Shown here piece by piece: positions 32,577 through 39,450 of a stretch of DNA of 39,450 nucleotides. Location of the stretch: positions 1 to 39,450 of the forward strand of contig NZ_JBEQZJ010000037.1 in NCBI RefSeq assembly GCF_045223415.1, in the 5' to 3' direction. The notes beneath the pieces were generated by a model. It ran no database searches. It saw only the letters and a list, made by a program, of their open reading frames with translations, and was not told the origin of the DNA. Source of the stretch: Hoskinsella mucinilytica. Its GTDB lineage: Bacteria > Bacillota_I > Bacilli_A > Erysipelotrichales > Erysipelotrichaceae. Position numbers and translations under genes: made by a program. Within the stretch, counting starts at the first letter, position 1, and the number at the start of each line of letters is the position of its first letter.

Positions 32577-32625
32577 TTATCTTCTATCTCTTTCTAGATT
32601 ACAAGTCTCATAGAAAAGAAGATAA
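32577..32625. other. Stem-loop in the thiT-metK intergenic region
   Basis: Minus strand: TTATCTTCT and AGAAGATAA are perfect 9-bp inverted repeats, and inside them TTTCTA pairs with TAGAAA after a five-base bulge. On the plus strand the hairpin is followed by CTTTTTTT, which would be a terminator only for plus-strand transcription; on the minus strand no T-tract follows. It could be a metK leader element. None of the known SAM riboswitch signatures is present. Confidence 0.5.
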
Positions 32626-32650
32626 CTTTTTTTGCTATCTCCTTATATTA

Positions 32651-33157
32651 TTAGGCTCTTTTTAAATGCAAACGCTCTACAAGTATCGGAACCAACAACA
32701 TTCCTGCAATCATTGTTGCTATCATATATGGTGCATTATATATGATTGATCCCCATAAGGTTGTTTCCCACACGATCACACCACCTATCGTATGACTTAA
32801 AAAACGTAGAAAATTTGTTATCAATACCCCACTATAAAAATATTTATAGTTAGGGAACAGACTTGCAAGACCATACACACTGAATGCAACTAGGTAATCT
32901 AATAGGAATCCTAATATTTGAGGAATGTACATTGGGCCTGTAACAAATTGAATCAATACAGAAATAAGTCCAACAAATGTTGCCTTCATCCAACCCAAGT
33001 GATAACTGCAAACGAGTAAAGCGATGGTAGATATACCAATAGAGCCACCATTTGGCATTCGCAAAAATGGAATCATATTAGTAAAATAATCAAGAACCAT
33101 GAATAACGCCGCATAAAAAGCCATAAAAACCAAATCTAATGTAGTCACCTTTTTCAT
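32651..33157 (-). CDS. thiT: Thiamine-specific ECF transporter S-component ThiT
   Basis: A 168-residue membrane protein with about six hydrophobic segments, matching the ThiT family. ThiT binds thiamine with high affinity and docks on the EcfA1A2T module for uptake. Conserved regions include MPNGGSIGISTIALL near 32 and LGWMKATFVGLISVLIQ near 52, with the aromatic residues and QILGFLLDYLVAF that shape the binding site. I chose the ATG at 33157, which follows GGAGGTG and seven T; the upstream frame would run into the riboswitch. A TPP riboswitch precedes it, which supports thiamine as the ligand. Confidence 0.95.
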   Translation of the reverse strand: MKKVTTLDLVFMAFYAALFMVLDYFTNMIPFLRMPNGGSIGISTIALLVCSYHLGWMKATFVGLISVLIQFVTGPMYIPQILGFLLDYLVAFSVYGLASLFPNYKYFYSGVLITNFLRFLSHTIGGVIVWETTLWGSIIYNAPYMIATMIAGMLLVPILVERLHLKRA

Positions 33158-33180
33158 AAAAAAACACCTCCATGAGGCGT
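33158..33180 (-). terminator. Riboswitch expression platform: terminator hairpin that also covers the thiT ribosome binding site
   Basis: Minus strand: ACGCCTC and GAGGTGT form a 7-bp stem (one G-U) with a three-base loop ATG, followed directly by seven T and then the ATG start. The 3' arm is the Shine-Dalgarno sequence GGAGGTG itself. The same hairpin could therefore stop transcription and block translation. An alternative antiterminator pairing is not obvious by eye. Confidence 0.7.
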
Positions 33181-33202
33181 AAGTAAACAAATCTATCAAT
33201 TC

Positions 33203-33283
33203 TAGATCTGACTCCCTACGCTAGTATAAACTAGATCAGGTCATAAGGGTATTTCTCAGCCCAAGGGCACCCCTGTCATGACG
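33203..33283 (-). promoter_or_regulatory. TPP (THI element) riboswitch
   Basis: Minus strand carries the conserved aptamer: AGGGGTGCC, GGGCTGAGA, ACCCTT, GACCTGATCTAG and CGTAGGGA, closed by TGAC/GTCA as the P1 helix (33275-33278 with 33209-33212). It binds thiamine pyrophosphate and normally turns expression off when the vitamin is plentiful. It lies about 50 bases upstream of thiT. Confidence 0.96.
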
Positions 33284-33289
33284 TTATAA

Positions 33290-33318
33290 ATTATACACTA
33301 AATAAAGGAATATGCAAA
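33290..33318 (-). promoter_or_regulatory. Promoter of the thiT transcript
   Basis: Minus strand: -35 TTTGCA (33313-33318), 17-base spacer, perfect -10 TATAAT (33290-33295), placed just before the TPP aptamer and just after the tuf terminator. Confidence 0.7.
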
Positions 33319-33327
33319 TACATTGTT

Positions 33328-33364
33328 AAAAAAAAAAAGCATCAGCGAAATTGCCGATGCTTTT
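33328..33364 (-). terminator. Intrinsic terminator of the str operon after tuf
   Basis: Minus strand: AAAAGCATCGGC pairs with GCTGATGCTTTT (12 bp, one G-U) with a six-base loop, followed by a run of T. Confidence 0.93.
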
Positions 33365-33376
33365 AATGTTTTTTTA

Positions 33377-34561
33377 TTACTCGATGATTTCAGTAACGTT
33401 TCCTGAACCTACAGTACGTCCACCTTCACGAATTGAGAATTTTGTGTTGTTTTCGATAGCGATTGGAGCAATCAATTCAACAGTCATTTCAATGTTGTCA
33501 CCAGGCATAACCATATCTGTACCTTCTGGAAGAGTGATAACACCAGTAACGTCAGTTGTACGGAAGTAGAACTGAGGACGGTAGTTAGTTACGAATGGAG
33601 TGTGACGTCCACCTTCTTCTTTTGTCAAGATATAAACCTGAGCCTTGAATTTAGTGTGAGGGTGTACTGATCCTGGTTTTGTTAGAACCTGTCCACGCTG
33701 GATTTCATCACGGTTGATACCACGAAGCAATGCTCCGATGTTATCTCCTGCTTGAGCGATATCCAACTGTTTACGGAACATTTCCAAACCAGTTACAACA
33801 GTCTTACGAGTGTCATGGATACCAACGATTTCAACTTCTTCACCTAATTTAACTTCACCACGTTCAACACGTCCAGTAGCAACGGTTCCACGTCCTGTGA
33901 TAGTCATAACATCTTCTACAGACATCAAGAAAGGTTTGTCAGTTTCACGCTGAGGATCTGGTACATATGCATCTACTGCTTCCATCAATTCGTGGATAGC
34001 ACCAACATATTTTTCGTCACCTTCAAGAGCTTTCAATGCTGAACCACGGATAACTGGAGCATTGTCTCCGTCAAATCCGTACTCAGAAAGAAGTTCACGA
34101 ACTTCCATTTCAACAAGGTCGATCAATTCTTCATCGTCAACCATGTCACATTTGTTCAAGAATACAACGATGTAAGGAACACCTACCTGACGAGCAAGCA
34201 AGATGTGCTCACGAGTCTGAGGCATAGGACCATCAGATGCAGCAACTACAAGGATAGCACCATCCATCTGAGCAGCACCAGTGATCATGTTTTTAACGTA
34301 GTCAGCGTGGCCTGGGCAGTCAACGTGTGCATAGTGACGAGTAGCAGTCTGATACTCAACGTGTGCAGTGTTGATTGTAATTCCACGTTCTTTTTCTTCT
34401 GGAGCTCCATCGATTGCATCATAAGCTTTTGCTTCAGCCATACCGTCTTTTGAAAGAACGTTAGTGATTGCAGCAGTTAAAGTTGTTTTACCGTGGTCAA
34501 CGTGTCCGATAGTTCCAATGTTAACATGTGTTTTGGAACGGTCAAATTTTTCTTTAGCCAT
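33377..34561 (-). CDS. tuf: Translation elongation factor EF-Tu
   Basis: EF-Tu carries aminoacyl-tRNA to the ribosome as a ternary complex with GTP. The 394 residues have normal length: G1 GHVDHGKTTL at 19-28, G3 DCPGHADYVKNM near 80, G4 NKCDMVDD near 135 and domain II/III motifs such as GRGTVATGRVERG near 223. The tuf start is 68 bases after fusA in an AT-rich spacer with TAGGAGG before the ATG. It is the last gene of the str operon. No second tuf copy is in the window. Confidence 0.98.
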   Translation of the reverse strand: MAKEKFDRSKTHVNIGTIGHVDHGKTTLTAAITNVLSKDGMAEAKAYDAIDGAPEEKERGITINTAHVEYQTATRHYAHVDCPGHADYVKNMITGAAQMDGAILVVAASDGPMPQTREHILLARQVGVPYIVVFLNKCDMVDDEELIDLVEMEVRELLSEYGFDGDNAPVIRGSALKALEGDEKYVGAIHELMEAVDAYVPDPQRETDKPFLMSVEDVMTITGRGTVATGRVERGEVKLGEEVEIVGIHDTRKTVVTGLEMFRKQLDIAQAGDNIGALLRGINRDEIQRGQVLTKPGSVHPHTKFKAQVYILTKEEGGRHTPFVTNYRPQFYFRTTDVTGVITLPEGTDMVMPGDNIEMTVELIAPIAIENNTKFSIREGGRTVGSGNVTEIIE

Positions 34562-34629
34562 TTTTAAATTTCCTCCTAATTTATAGTTTTCATGTATATT
34601 CTAATTCAAAGTTTTTATAAAAGCAACAA

Positions 34630-36708
34630 TTAATTTTCAGAACTGTTGTTTTTAACAATTTTTTCAGCAATACTCTTAGGAACTTCACTATAGTGATCAA
34701 ATTTCATAGAATAATTTCCACGTCCCTGAGTGAATGAACGAAGGTCAGTTACATAACCAAACATTTCTGACAATGGGATGTGTGCTTTTACGATGATCGC
34801 ATTTCCTCTTTCTTCCTGGTCAATAATTGCACCACGACGAGAGCTTACGTCACCCATAACGCTACCTAAATATTCATTAGGTGCTGTTACTTCAACTTCC
34901 ATAACTGGTTCCAAGATAACTGGTTTACATTTTTTGGCAGCAGCTTTTAAAGCCATAGAAGCCGCAATCTTATAAGCCATTTCACTTGAATCGACATCAT
35001 GGTAAGATCCATCGAACAATGTAGCTTTAATATCGATTACCGGATAACCTGCAATGATACCATTCTGCAATGCATCTTCTAGACCTTCACCAGTTGGTTT
35101 TACATACTCACGAGGTACGCTTCCACCAACAGTGGCATCAACGAATTCAAATCCTTTACCTTCTTCTTGAGGTTCAAATCTGATCCATACGTGTCCATAC
35201 TGTCCACGACCACCTGACTGTTTGATGTATTTACCTTCACACTCAGCAGCTTCACGAATTGTTTCACGGTAAGCAACCATTGGTTGACCAACATTTGCTT
35301 CTACCTTGAATTCACGTTTTAGACGGTCAACGATGATGTCTAGGTGAAGTTCACCAACACCGGCGATGATGGTCTGACCTGTTTCTTGATCTGTATAAGT
35401 TTTGAAAGTTGGATCTTCTTCTGCAAGTTTTGCAAGGGCAAGACCCATTTTATCCTGGTCAGCTTTTGTTTTAGGTTCCAAAGACAGTTCGATAACTGGT
35501 TCTGGGAATTCCATGCTTTCCAATACAACTGGGTGATCTTCTGCACACAGAGAATCTCCAGTAGTAGTTACTTTTAAACCAACGGCAGCAGCGATGTCAC
35601 CGGCATAAACTTCTTCGATTTCTTTACGAGAATTTGCATGCATCTGAACGATACGTCCAAAACGCTCTCTCTTACCTTTTGTTGAGTTTAATACATAACT
35701 TCCTGATTTAGCAGTACCTGAGTACACACGGAAGTATGATAATTTACCAACGAATGGGTCTGTAGCAATCTTGAAAGCCAATGCAGCAAATGGTTCTTCA
35801 TCACTTGCATGACGCTCAACTTCTTCACCGTTTTCCAAAGTACCCTTAATAGCAGGAATATCTAATGGAGAAGGCAAGTAATCAACAACTGCATCCAAAA
35901 CCATCTGAACACCTTTGTTTTTATATGCAGAACCACATAATACAGGGAAGAAATCACCAGCACAAACAGCGATACGAAGAACACGTTTAATCTCTTCAAT
36001 GCTTGGTTCTTCACCTTCTAATATTTGCATCATGAAGTCTTCATCGTAATCTGCAAGATATTCTAACAGTTTTGCACGATATTCTTCACATAAATCTTTT
36101 AAATCTTCAGGCACTTCAGAAATCTGAATTTCAGTACCTAGGTCATTGGTATAAACCTCTGCCTTACGTTCAATGATATCTACGATACCAGTGAATGTAG
36201 ATTCTGCTCCAATAGGAAGCTGAATTGGGCAACTCTTAGCACCTAAACGATCAACGATCGTACGGCAACTCATTAAGAAGTCAGCACCAGTTGCATCCAT
36301 TTTGTTACAGAATACGATTCTTGGAACACCATAAGTTGTTGCCTGACGCCAAACAGTTTCTGTCTGAGGTTCAACACCAGCTTTTGCATCCAATACGGTA
36401 ACCGCACCATCTAATACACGTAGAGAACGTTCAACCTCAACAGTGAAGTCAACGTGACCTGGTGTATCGATAATGTTGATACGGTGTCCCTTCCAAGCTG
36501 CTGTTGTCGCAGCGGAAGTAATCGTAATACCACGTTCCTGTTCCTGTGCCATCCAGTCCATTGTAGAAGCTCCATCATGAGTTTCCCCAATTTTATGATT
36601 AACACCTGTATAATACAGGATACGTTCTGTTGTAGTAGTTTTTCCGGCATCGATATGAGCCATGATACCAATATTACGAGTATTTTCAAGTGAATATTCA
36701 CGTGGCAT
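34630..36708 (-). CDS. fusA: Translation elongation factor EF-G
   Basis: EF-G drives translocation and, with RRF, ribosome recycling. The 692 residues cover all five domains: G1 AHIDAGKTTTTERI near 17, switch GITITSAATTA near 60, G3 DTPGHVDFT near 82, G4 CNKMDATGAD near 136, domain IV with GGRGQYGHVWIRFEP near 500. Domain V ends with QGRGNYSMKFDHYSEVP. It follows rpsG by 15 bases. The sequence alone gives no sign of fusidic acid resistance. Confidence 0.98.
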   Translation of the reverse strand: MPREYSLENTRNIGIMAHIDAGKTTTTERILYYTGVNHKIGETHDGASTMDWMAQEQERGITITSAATTAAWKGHRINIIDTPGHVDFTVEVERSLRVLDGAVTVLDAKAGVEPQTETVWRQATTYGVPRIVFCNKMDATGADFLMSCRTIVDRLGAKSCPIQLPIGAESTFTGIVDIIERKAEVYTNDLGTEIQISEVPEDLKDLCEEYRAKLLEYLADYDEDFMMQILEGEEPSIEEIKRVLRIAVCAGDFFPVLCGSAYKNKGVQMVLDAVVDYLPSPLDIPAIKGTLENGEEVERHASDEEPFAALAFKIATDPFVGKLSYFRVYSGTAKSGSYVLNSTKGKRERFGRIVQMHANSRKEIEEVYAGDIAAAVGLKVTTTGDSLCAEDHPVVLESMEFPEPVIELSLEPKTKADQDKMGLALAKLAEEDPTFKTYTDQETGQTIIAGVGELHLDIIVDRLKREFKVEANVGQPMVAYRETIREAAECEGKYIKQSGGRGQYGHVWIRFEPQEEGKGFEFVDATVGGSVPREYVKPTGEGLEDALQNGIIAGYPVIDIKATLFDGSYHDVDSSEMAYKIAASMALKAAAKKCKPVILEPVMEVEVTAPNEYLGSVMGDVSSRRGAIIDQEERGNAIIVKAHIPLSEMFGYVTDLRSFTQGRGNYSMKFDHYSEVPKSIAEKIVKNNSSEN

Positions 36709-36723
36709 AATGGTTCTCCTCTC

Positions 36724-37194
36724 TTACCAGCGGTAGTGAGCAAATGCTTTATTAGCTTCTGCCATCTTGTGAGTGTCTTCACGTTTCTTCACAGATGCAC
36801 CAGTTCCATTAGCAGCATCCATGATTTCAGCAGCTAATCTTTGCTCCATTGTTTTTTCATTTCTTAAACGAGCGTAGTTTACGATCCAACGAAGACCTAA
36901 TGTCAAACGTCTTTCAGCAGAAACTTCTACTGGGACCTGGTAGTTTGCACCACCAACACGACGAACTTTAAGTTCCAATAATGGCATAACGTTTTCTAGA
37001 GCTTTCTCGAAAACTTCCATTGGTTTTTCATTTGTTTTAACTTCAATAATATCAAACGCATTGTAAAGGATCTTTTGAGCAACCCCTCTTTTTCCATCAA
37101 TCATGATTTTGTTGATTAAACGAGTAACCAGCTTGGAGTTGTAAATTGGATCTACTAATACATCACGTTTTGCTATATGTCCTTTTCTAGGCAT
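36724..37194 (-). CDS. rpsG: 30S ribosomal protein S7
   Basis: S7 starts assembly of the 30S head and lies at the E site. The 156 residues include PRKGHIAKRDVLVDPIYNSK, VGGANYQVPVEV near 85 and the C-terminal KREDTHKMAEANKAFAHYRW. In Escherichia coli S7 represses its operon through the rpsL-rpsG gap; here that gap is only 25 bases, with no visible structure. Confidence 0.98.
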   Translation of the reverse strand: MPRKGHIAKRDVLVDPIYNSKLVTRLINKIMIDGKRGVAQKILYNAFDIIEVKTNEKPMEVFEKALENVMPLLELKVRRVGGANYQVPVEVSAERRLTLGLRWIVNYARLRNEKTMEQRLAAEIMDAANGTGASVKKREDTHKMAEANKAFAHYRW

Positions 37195-37219
37195 TTTTAT
37201 TTCCTCCTTTCACAATTGA

Positions 37220-37642
37220 CTATTTCTTAGCTTCTTTTGGTTTTTTAGCTCCGTATAGAGAACGGCTCTGATTACGGTTAGCAACACCAGCACAGTCCAA
37301 TGTACCACGAATAATATGGTAACGAACACCTGGTAGGTCCTTAACACGTCCTCCACGAATCATAACAACGCTATGCTCCTGTAAGTTATGACCGATACCT
37401 GGGATGTAAGCAGTAACTTCCATTCCATTACTTAAACGTACACGGGCATACTTACGTAACGCTGAGTTTGGTTTTTTAGGTGTCATTGTTCCGACACGAG
37501 TACATACTCCACGTTTCTGAGGTGCACTTAAGTTAGTAGGACGTCTCTTTAAGGAGTTATATCCTCTATTCAGAGCTGGTGACTTAGAAACATTCACGCT
37601 CTGTTCACGACCTTTACGAATTAATTGGTTAATTGTTGGCAT
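37220..37642 (-). CDS. rpsL: 30S ribosomal protein S12
   Basis: S12 sits at the decoding centre and governs accuracy. The 140 residues include KRGVCTRVGTMTPKKPNSALRK, with both Lys at the position where streptomycin-resistance changes occur, and GGRVKDLPGVRYH, with wild-type Lys and the Asp that is methylthiolated in many bacteria. So the sequence is of the streptomycin-sensitive type. It has the short Bacillota insertion around residues 14-30. First gene of the str operon, preceded by GGAGG and a leader with two hairpins. Confidence 0.98.
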   Translation of the reverse strand: MPTINQLIRKGREQSVNVSKSPALNRGYNSLKRRPTNLSAPQKRGVCTRVGTMTPKKPNSALRKYARVRLSNGMEVTAYIPGIGHNLQEHSVVMIRGGRVKDLPGVRYHIIRGTLDCAGVANRNQSRSLYGAKKPKEAKK

Positions 37643-37738
37643 AATATCCTCCTTTCACAAACACACATTTCCGGGTGTGTCATTTTGAAGTGTAAATTTA
37701 GTTCCCATCATCTGGGAACCATTAAAAATCCACTTGCT
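37643..37738 (-). other. rpsL leader with two hairpins
   Basis: About 95 bases from the predicted start near 37737 to the rpsL ATG. Hairpin 1 (37700-37720): GGTTCCCA/TGGGAACT, 8 bp with one G-U and a 5-base loop. Hairpin 2 (37661-37680): ACACAC/GTGTGT with an 8-base loop, ending 9 bases before the AAAGGAGG site. The second could limit access to the ribosome binding site, or be bound by a ribosomal protein. Function is inferred. Confidence 0.5.
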
Positions 37739-37743
37739 TTTCT

Positions 37744-37773
37744 ATGATAATTCATATTGAGGCCTATTGTCAA
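37744..37773 (-). promoter_or_regulatory. Strong promoter of the str operon
   Basis: Minus strand: perfect -35 TTGACA (37768-37773), 18-base spacer, -10 TATCAT (37744-37749). Three A-tracts on the coding strand lie directly upstream (37777-37783, 37785-37793, 37796-37802), centred 9 to 10 bases apart, as in UP elements or bent DNA. Confidence 0.85.
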
Positions 37774-37934
37774 TACTTTTTTTGTTTTTTTTTAGTTTTT
37801 TTGCCTTTGTATATCTGTTGACTGTTTTTTATAGAATCTAATTTGGCAAAGAAGAATTTACTCTTCAACTGAGCTTTTGTTATCAACATGATGATAAATA
37901 GTAAAACAAGTAATAAAAGAGCTTTTTTATCCAT
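37770..37934 (-). CDS. Possible 54-residue membrane microprotein upstream of rpsL
   Basis: An unbroken frame from ATG at 37934 to TGA at 37770, encoding an N-terminal hydrophobic helix (KALLLLVLLFIIMLI, about 4-18), a middle with KSKFFFAKLDSIKNSQQ and a Lys-rich tail (GKKTKKKQKKY). The design, one membrane helix and a basic cytoplasmic tail, resembles small membrane proteins. The stop codon overlaps the -35 box of the str promoter, and the A-tracts upstream of that promoter encode the Lys tail. There is no clear Shine-Dalgarno sequence; a perfect 10-bp palindrome CTTAGCTAAG (37941-37950) lies just before the ATG. It may be a real gene or an accident of A-rich promoter DNA. Confidence 0.35.
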   Translation of the reverse strand: MDKKALLLLVLLFIIMLITKAQLKSKFFFAKLDSIKNSQQIYKGKKTKKKQKKY

Positions 37935-38086
37935 TAGTATCTTAGCTAAGTGAAATGAATATATATCTTATGACCTTTTTTAAGATGACTTCATATTCTA
38001 TATATAAACATCAATTTTTCACTTTATCTCTTCTTAACTATGATTTTATAAGAGAAATTGAACGATACTTAAATCATACACATACT
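37935..38086. other. AT-rich region between brnQ and the small ORF
   Basis: No gene is seen. It holds the palindrome CTTAGCTAAG (37941-37950) and a weak inverted repeat ATGATTT/AAATCAT downstream of brnQ. No convincing terminator for brnQ is visible. Confidence 0.4.
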
Positions 38087-39415
38087 TTACGAATTCATAT
38101 GTTTAAATGGGTAAATAGGTAAAAATCCAAGCAAGCTCCCAATGATAAATGGAACAATCCATCCAAGACTTAAATCATAAAAAGGCAACATGTGCAACAT
38201 CTCTGATATACCTTCCAATGCAATGCCTGCATTTTCTAATCCATTGAAAAAGGAAATTATAAATGTGAATAACATACCTAAAATATAAACGGATTTCCTA
38301 TGTTTTATGAGCTGTTTGCAGAAAGACAATAAAATCAAAGATACTGTTACAGGATATATCATAATAAGAATAGGAAGACTGATTTCTATTAATTGACTCA
38401 ATCCAATGTTAGAAATAATAAAGCTAAAGATACAAACCAATGCTGAAATCTTTTTGTATGATATATTGGGCAAAAGTTTATGAAAATAATCAGCAAATGA
38501 AGTAGTAAGTCCAATAGAAGTGGTTAAGCAAGCGAAAAGCACTGCAATTCCAAGGATAATACCCCCTACACTTCCGAATAATTGGTTTGTCAGAGCATGA
38601 AGTAATGCTCCCCCATTTGTAAATGAAGTCATCGTAGAGGCACCAACATAACTCAACATGAAATAAACAAGAGCAAGAAAGCCTGCAGCTCCGAGACCTG
38701 CTAAAATGGTATATTTAGCGATTGTCTTTTTATCTTTAACTCCAAAATTTTTGATGGCATTAATTACTATGATTGAAAATGCTAAGCCTGCTGGTCCATC
38801 TAGAGCATTATAACCTTCAATCATTCCTTGAAATAACGGAATTGAGGCATAAGCACCTTGTGGTTCGGAAATCTTACCGATGATTCCTTCTCCACCTTTT
38901 ACTACTGTAAGTACTGTTGAAAAAAAGATCAGGAGAATACTAATCAGTAAAAAAGGTGTCAACGCTTTTCCTACTACATCTACGATTTTATTTGGATTAC
39001 TACTTAAATAATAAGTAACAAGAAAAAACATTGCTGTAAATAAAATAGAAAAAAGTGTTTTATTTCCGGATCCGATATAAGGCAATGCTGCTAGTTCAAA
39101 AGATACACTTCCTGTACGAGGCAGGGCAAATAACGGACCAATCAATAAATAAACACCTATTGAAAGAAATACAGCGAATTTTTTTCCAACCAAGTTACCT
39201 AAATCAGTCATTGAATCACCAACTAATACTACGGCAGTAACACCAAGAATTGCGATTCCTGCATCTGTTAAAATAAATCCTAATAGAGCACTAAGATAAT
39301 TTGTACCAGCTAATTGCCCCATAGCTGGGGGAAATATCATATTACCCGCACCAAAGAAAATAGCGAATAAGGTCAAAGAAACAGATAAAATTTGTTTTAT
39401 AGATAATTTTTTCAT
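38087..39415 (-). CDS. brnQ: Branched-chain amino acid:cation symporter BrnQ
   Basis: A 442-residue carrier of the LIVCS family that imports leucine, isoleucine and valine with sodium or protons. About twelve membrane segments are visible. The N-terminal FAIFFGAGNMIFPPAMGQLAG-type signature (about 13-33) is diagnostic, and YNALDGPAGLAFSIIVINAIK near 205 is also conserved. I chose the ATG at 39415, six bases after GGAG; the longer frame begins at a TTG. In many Bacillota rpoB-rpoC-L7Ae genes precede rpsL; here brnQ does, so the locus is rearranged at this side. The promoter lies beyond the window. Confidence 0.96.
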   Translation of the reverse strand: MKKLSIKQILSVSLTLFAIFFGAGNMIFPPAMGQLAGTNYLSALLGFILTDAGIAILGVTAVVLVGDSMTDLGNLVGKKFAVFLSIGVYLLIGPLFALPRTGSVSFELAALPYIGSGNKTLFSILFTAMFFLVTYYLSSNPNKIVDVVGKALTPFLLISILLIFFSTVLTVVKGGEGIIGKISEPQGAYASIPLFQGMIEGYNALDGPAGLAFSIIVINAIKNFGVKDKKTIAKYTILAGLGAAGFLALVYFMLSYVGASTMTSFTNGGALLHALTNQLFGSVGGIILGIAVLFACLTTSIGLTTSFADYFHKLLPNISYKKISALVCIFSFIISNIGLSQLIEISLPILIMIYPVTVSLILLSFCKQLIKHRKSVYILGMLFTFIISFFNGLENAGIALEGISEMLHMLPFYDLSLGWIVPFIIGSLLGFLPIYPFKHMNS

Positions 39416-39450
39416 ATAGTTCTCCAATCATTCAAGCAGCATAATCATAT

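Noticed and set aside
32543..32650. SAM riboswitch or T-box upstream of metK
   Set aside because: No S-box, SMK-box or T-box conserved sequence is present; only an AT-rich stem-loop is seen.
34562..34629. Possible promoter between fusA and tuf (TTGAAT, then TATAAA)
   Set aside because: The -10-like box lies so close to the tuf ribosome binding site that transcription would start inside it. tuf is more likely expressed from the str promoter.
1..39450. Mobile elements, CRISPR arrays, prophage or defence systems, tRNA or rRNA genes
   Set aside because: I looked on both strands and saw no transposase, integrase, spaced repeats, tRNA-like cloverleaf or rRNA sequence.

Overview
The window is a low-GC, AT-rich Bacillota (Firmicutes) chromosomal segment. 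The gene order, an intact ECF transporter module and the lack of rpmD suggest an Erysipelotrichia-like gut anaerobe, but that placement is inference. Essentially every gene lies on the minus strand, so the text below follows transcription from right to left.

Right end (39415 to 32651): a BrnQ branched-chain amino acid carrier, a 444-base gap holding a possible 54-residue membrane microprotein, and a strong promoter with phased A-tracts. That promoter drives the str operon (rpsL, rpsG, fusA, tuf), which ends at an intrinsic terminator. Next come a TPP riboswitch with thiT, then metK and a PHP-type phosphatase that ends at its own terminator.

Middle (30400 to 15914): the complete S10-spc-alpha ribosomal protein superoperon, about 14.4 kb, with its own promoter and a folded 5' leader. 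The order is rpsJ, rplC, rplD, rplW, rplB, rpsS, rplV, rpsC, rplP, rpmC, rpsQ, rplN, rplX, rplE, rpsN, rpsH, rplF, rplR, rpsE, (no rpmD), rplO, secY, adk, map, infA, rpmJ, rpsM, rpsK, rpoA, rplQ. A strong terminator follows rplQ.

Left part (15856 to 196): a block of cell-envelope and accessory genes sits between rplQ and the ECF genes that often follow it directly in Bacillota. It holds two VanY-like D,D-carboxypeptidases, a CapA-like lipoprotein, an O-methyltransferase, a membrane-anchored coiled-coil protein with an RraB-like C-terminus, an HdeD-like membrane protein fused to a possible permuted papain-like domain, and an ABC exporter with its MerR/GyrI regulator. The exporter promoter has the 19-bp spacer and internal palindrome typical of MerR-activated promoters. 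Then come ecfA1-ecfA2-ecfT-truA, a membrane GGDEF/HD-GYP protein with a degenerate GGKEF motif, and a second PHP phosphatase.

Functionally the window joins translation (30S and 50S proteins, EF-Tu, EF-G, IF-1, TruA), transcription (RpoA), secretion (SecY), protein maturation (Map), nucleotide and SAM metabolism (Adk, MetK) and vitamin uptake. ThiT is an ECF S-component and could use the EcfA1A2T module encoded about 26 kb away. I see no phage, insertion sequence, CRISPR array or defence system. The less ordinary material is regulatory RNA and DNA (S10 and rpsL leaders, the TPP expression platform, the MerR operator) plus several unusual protein architectures.
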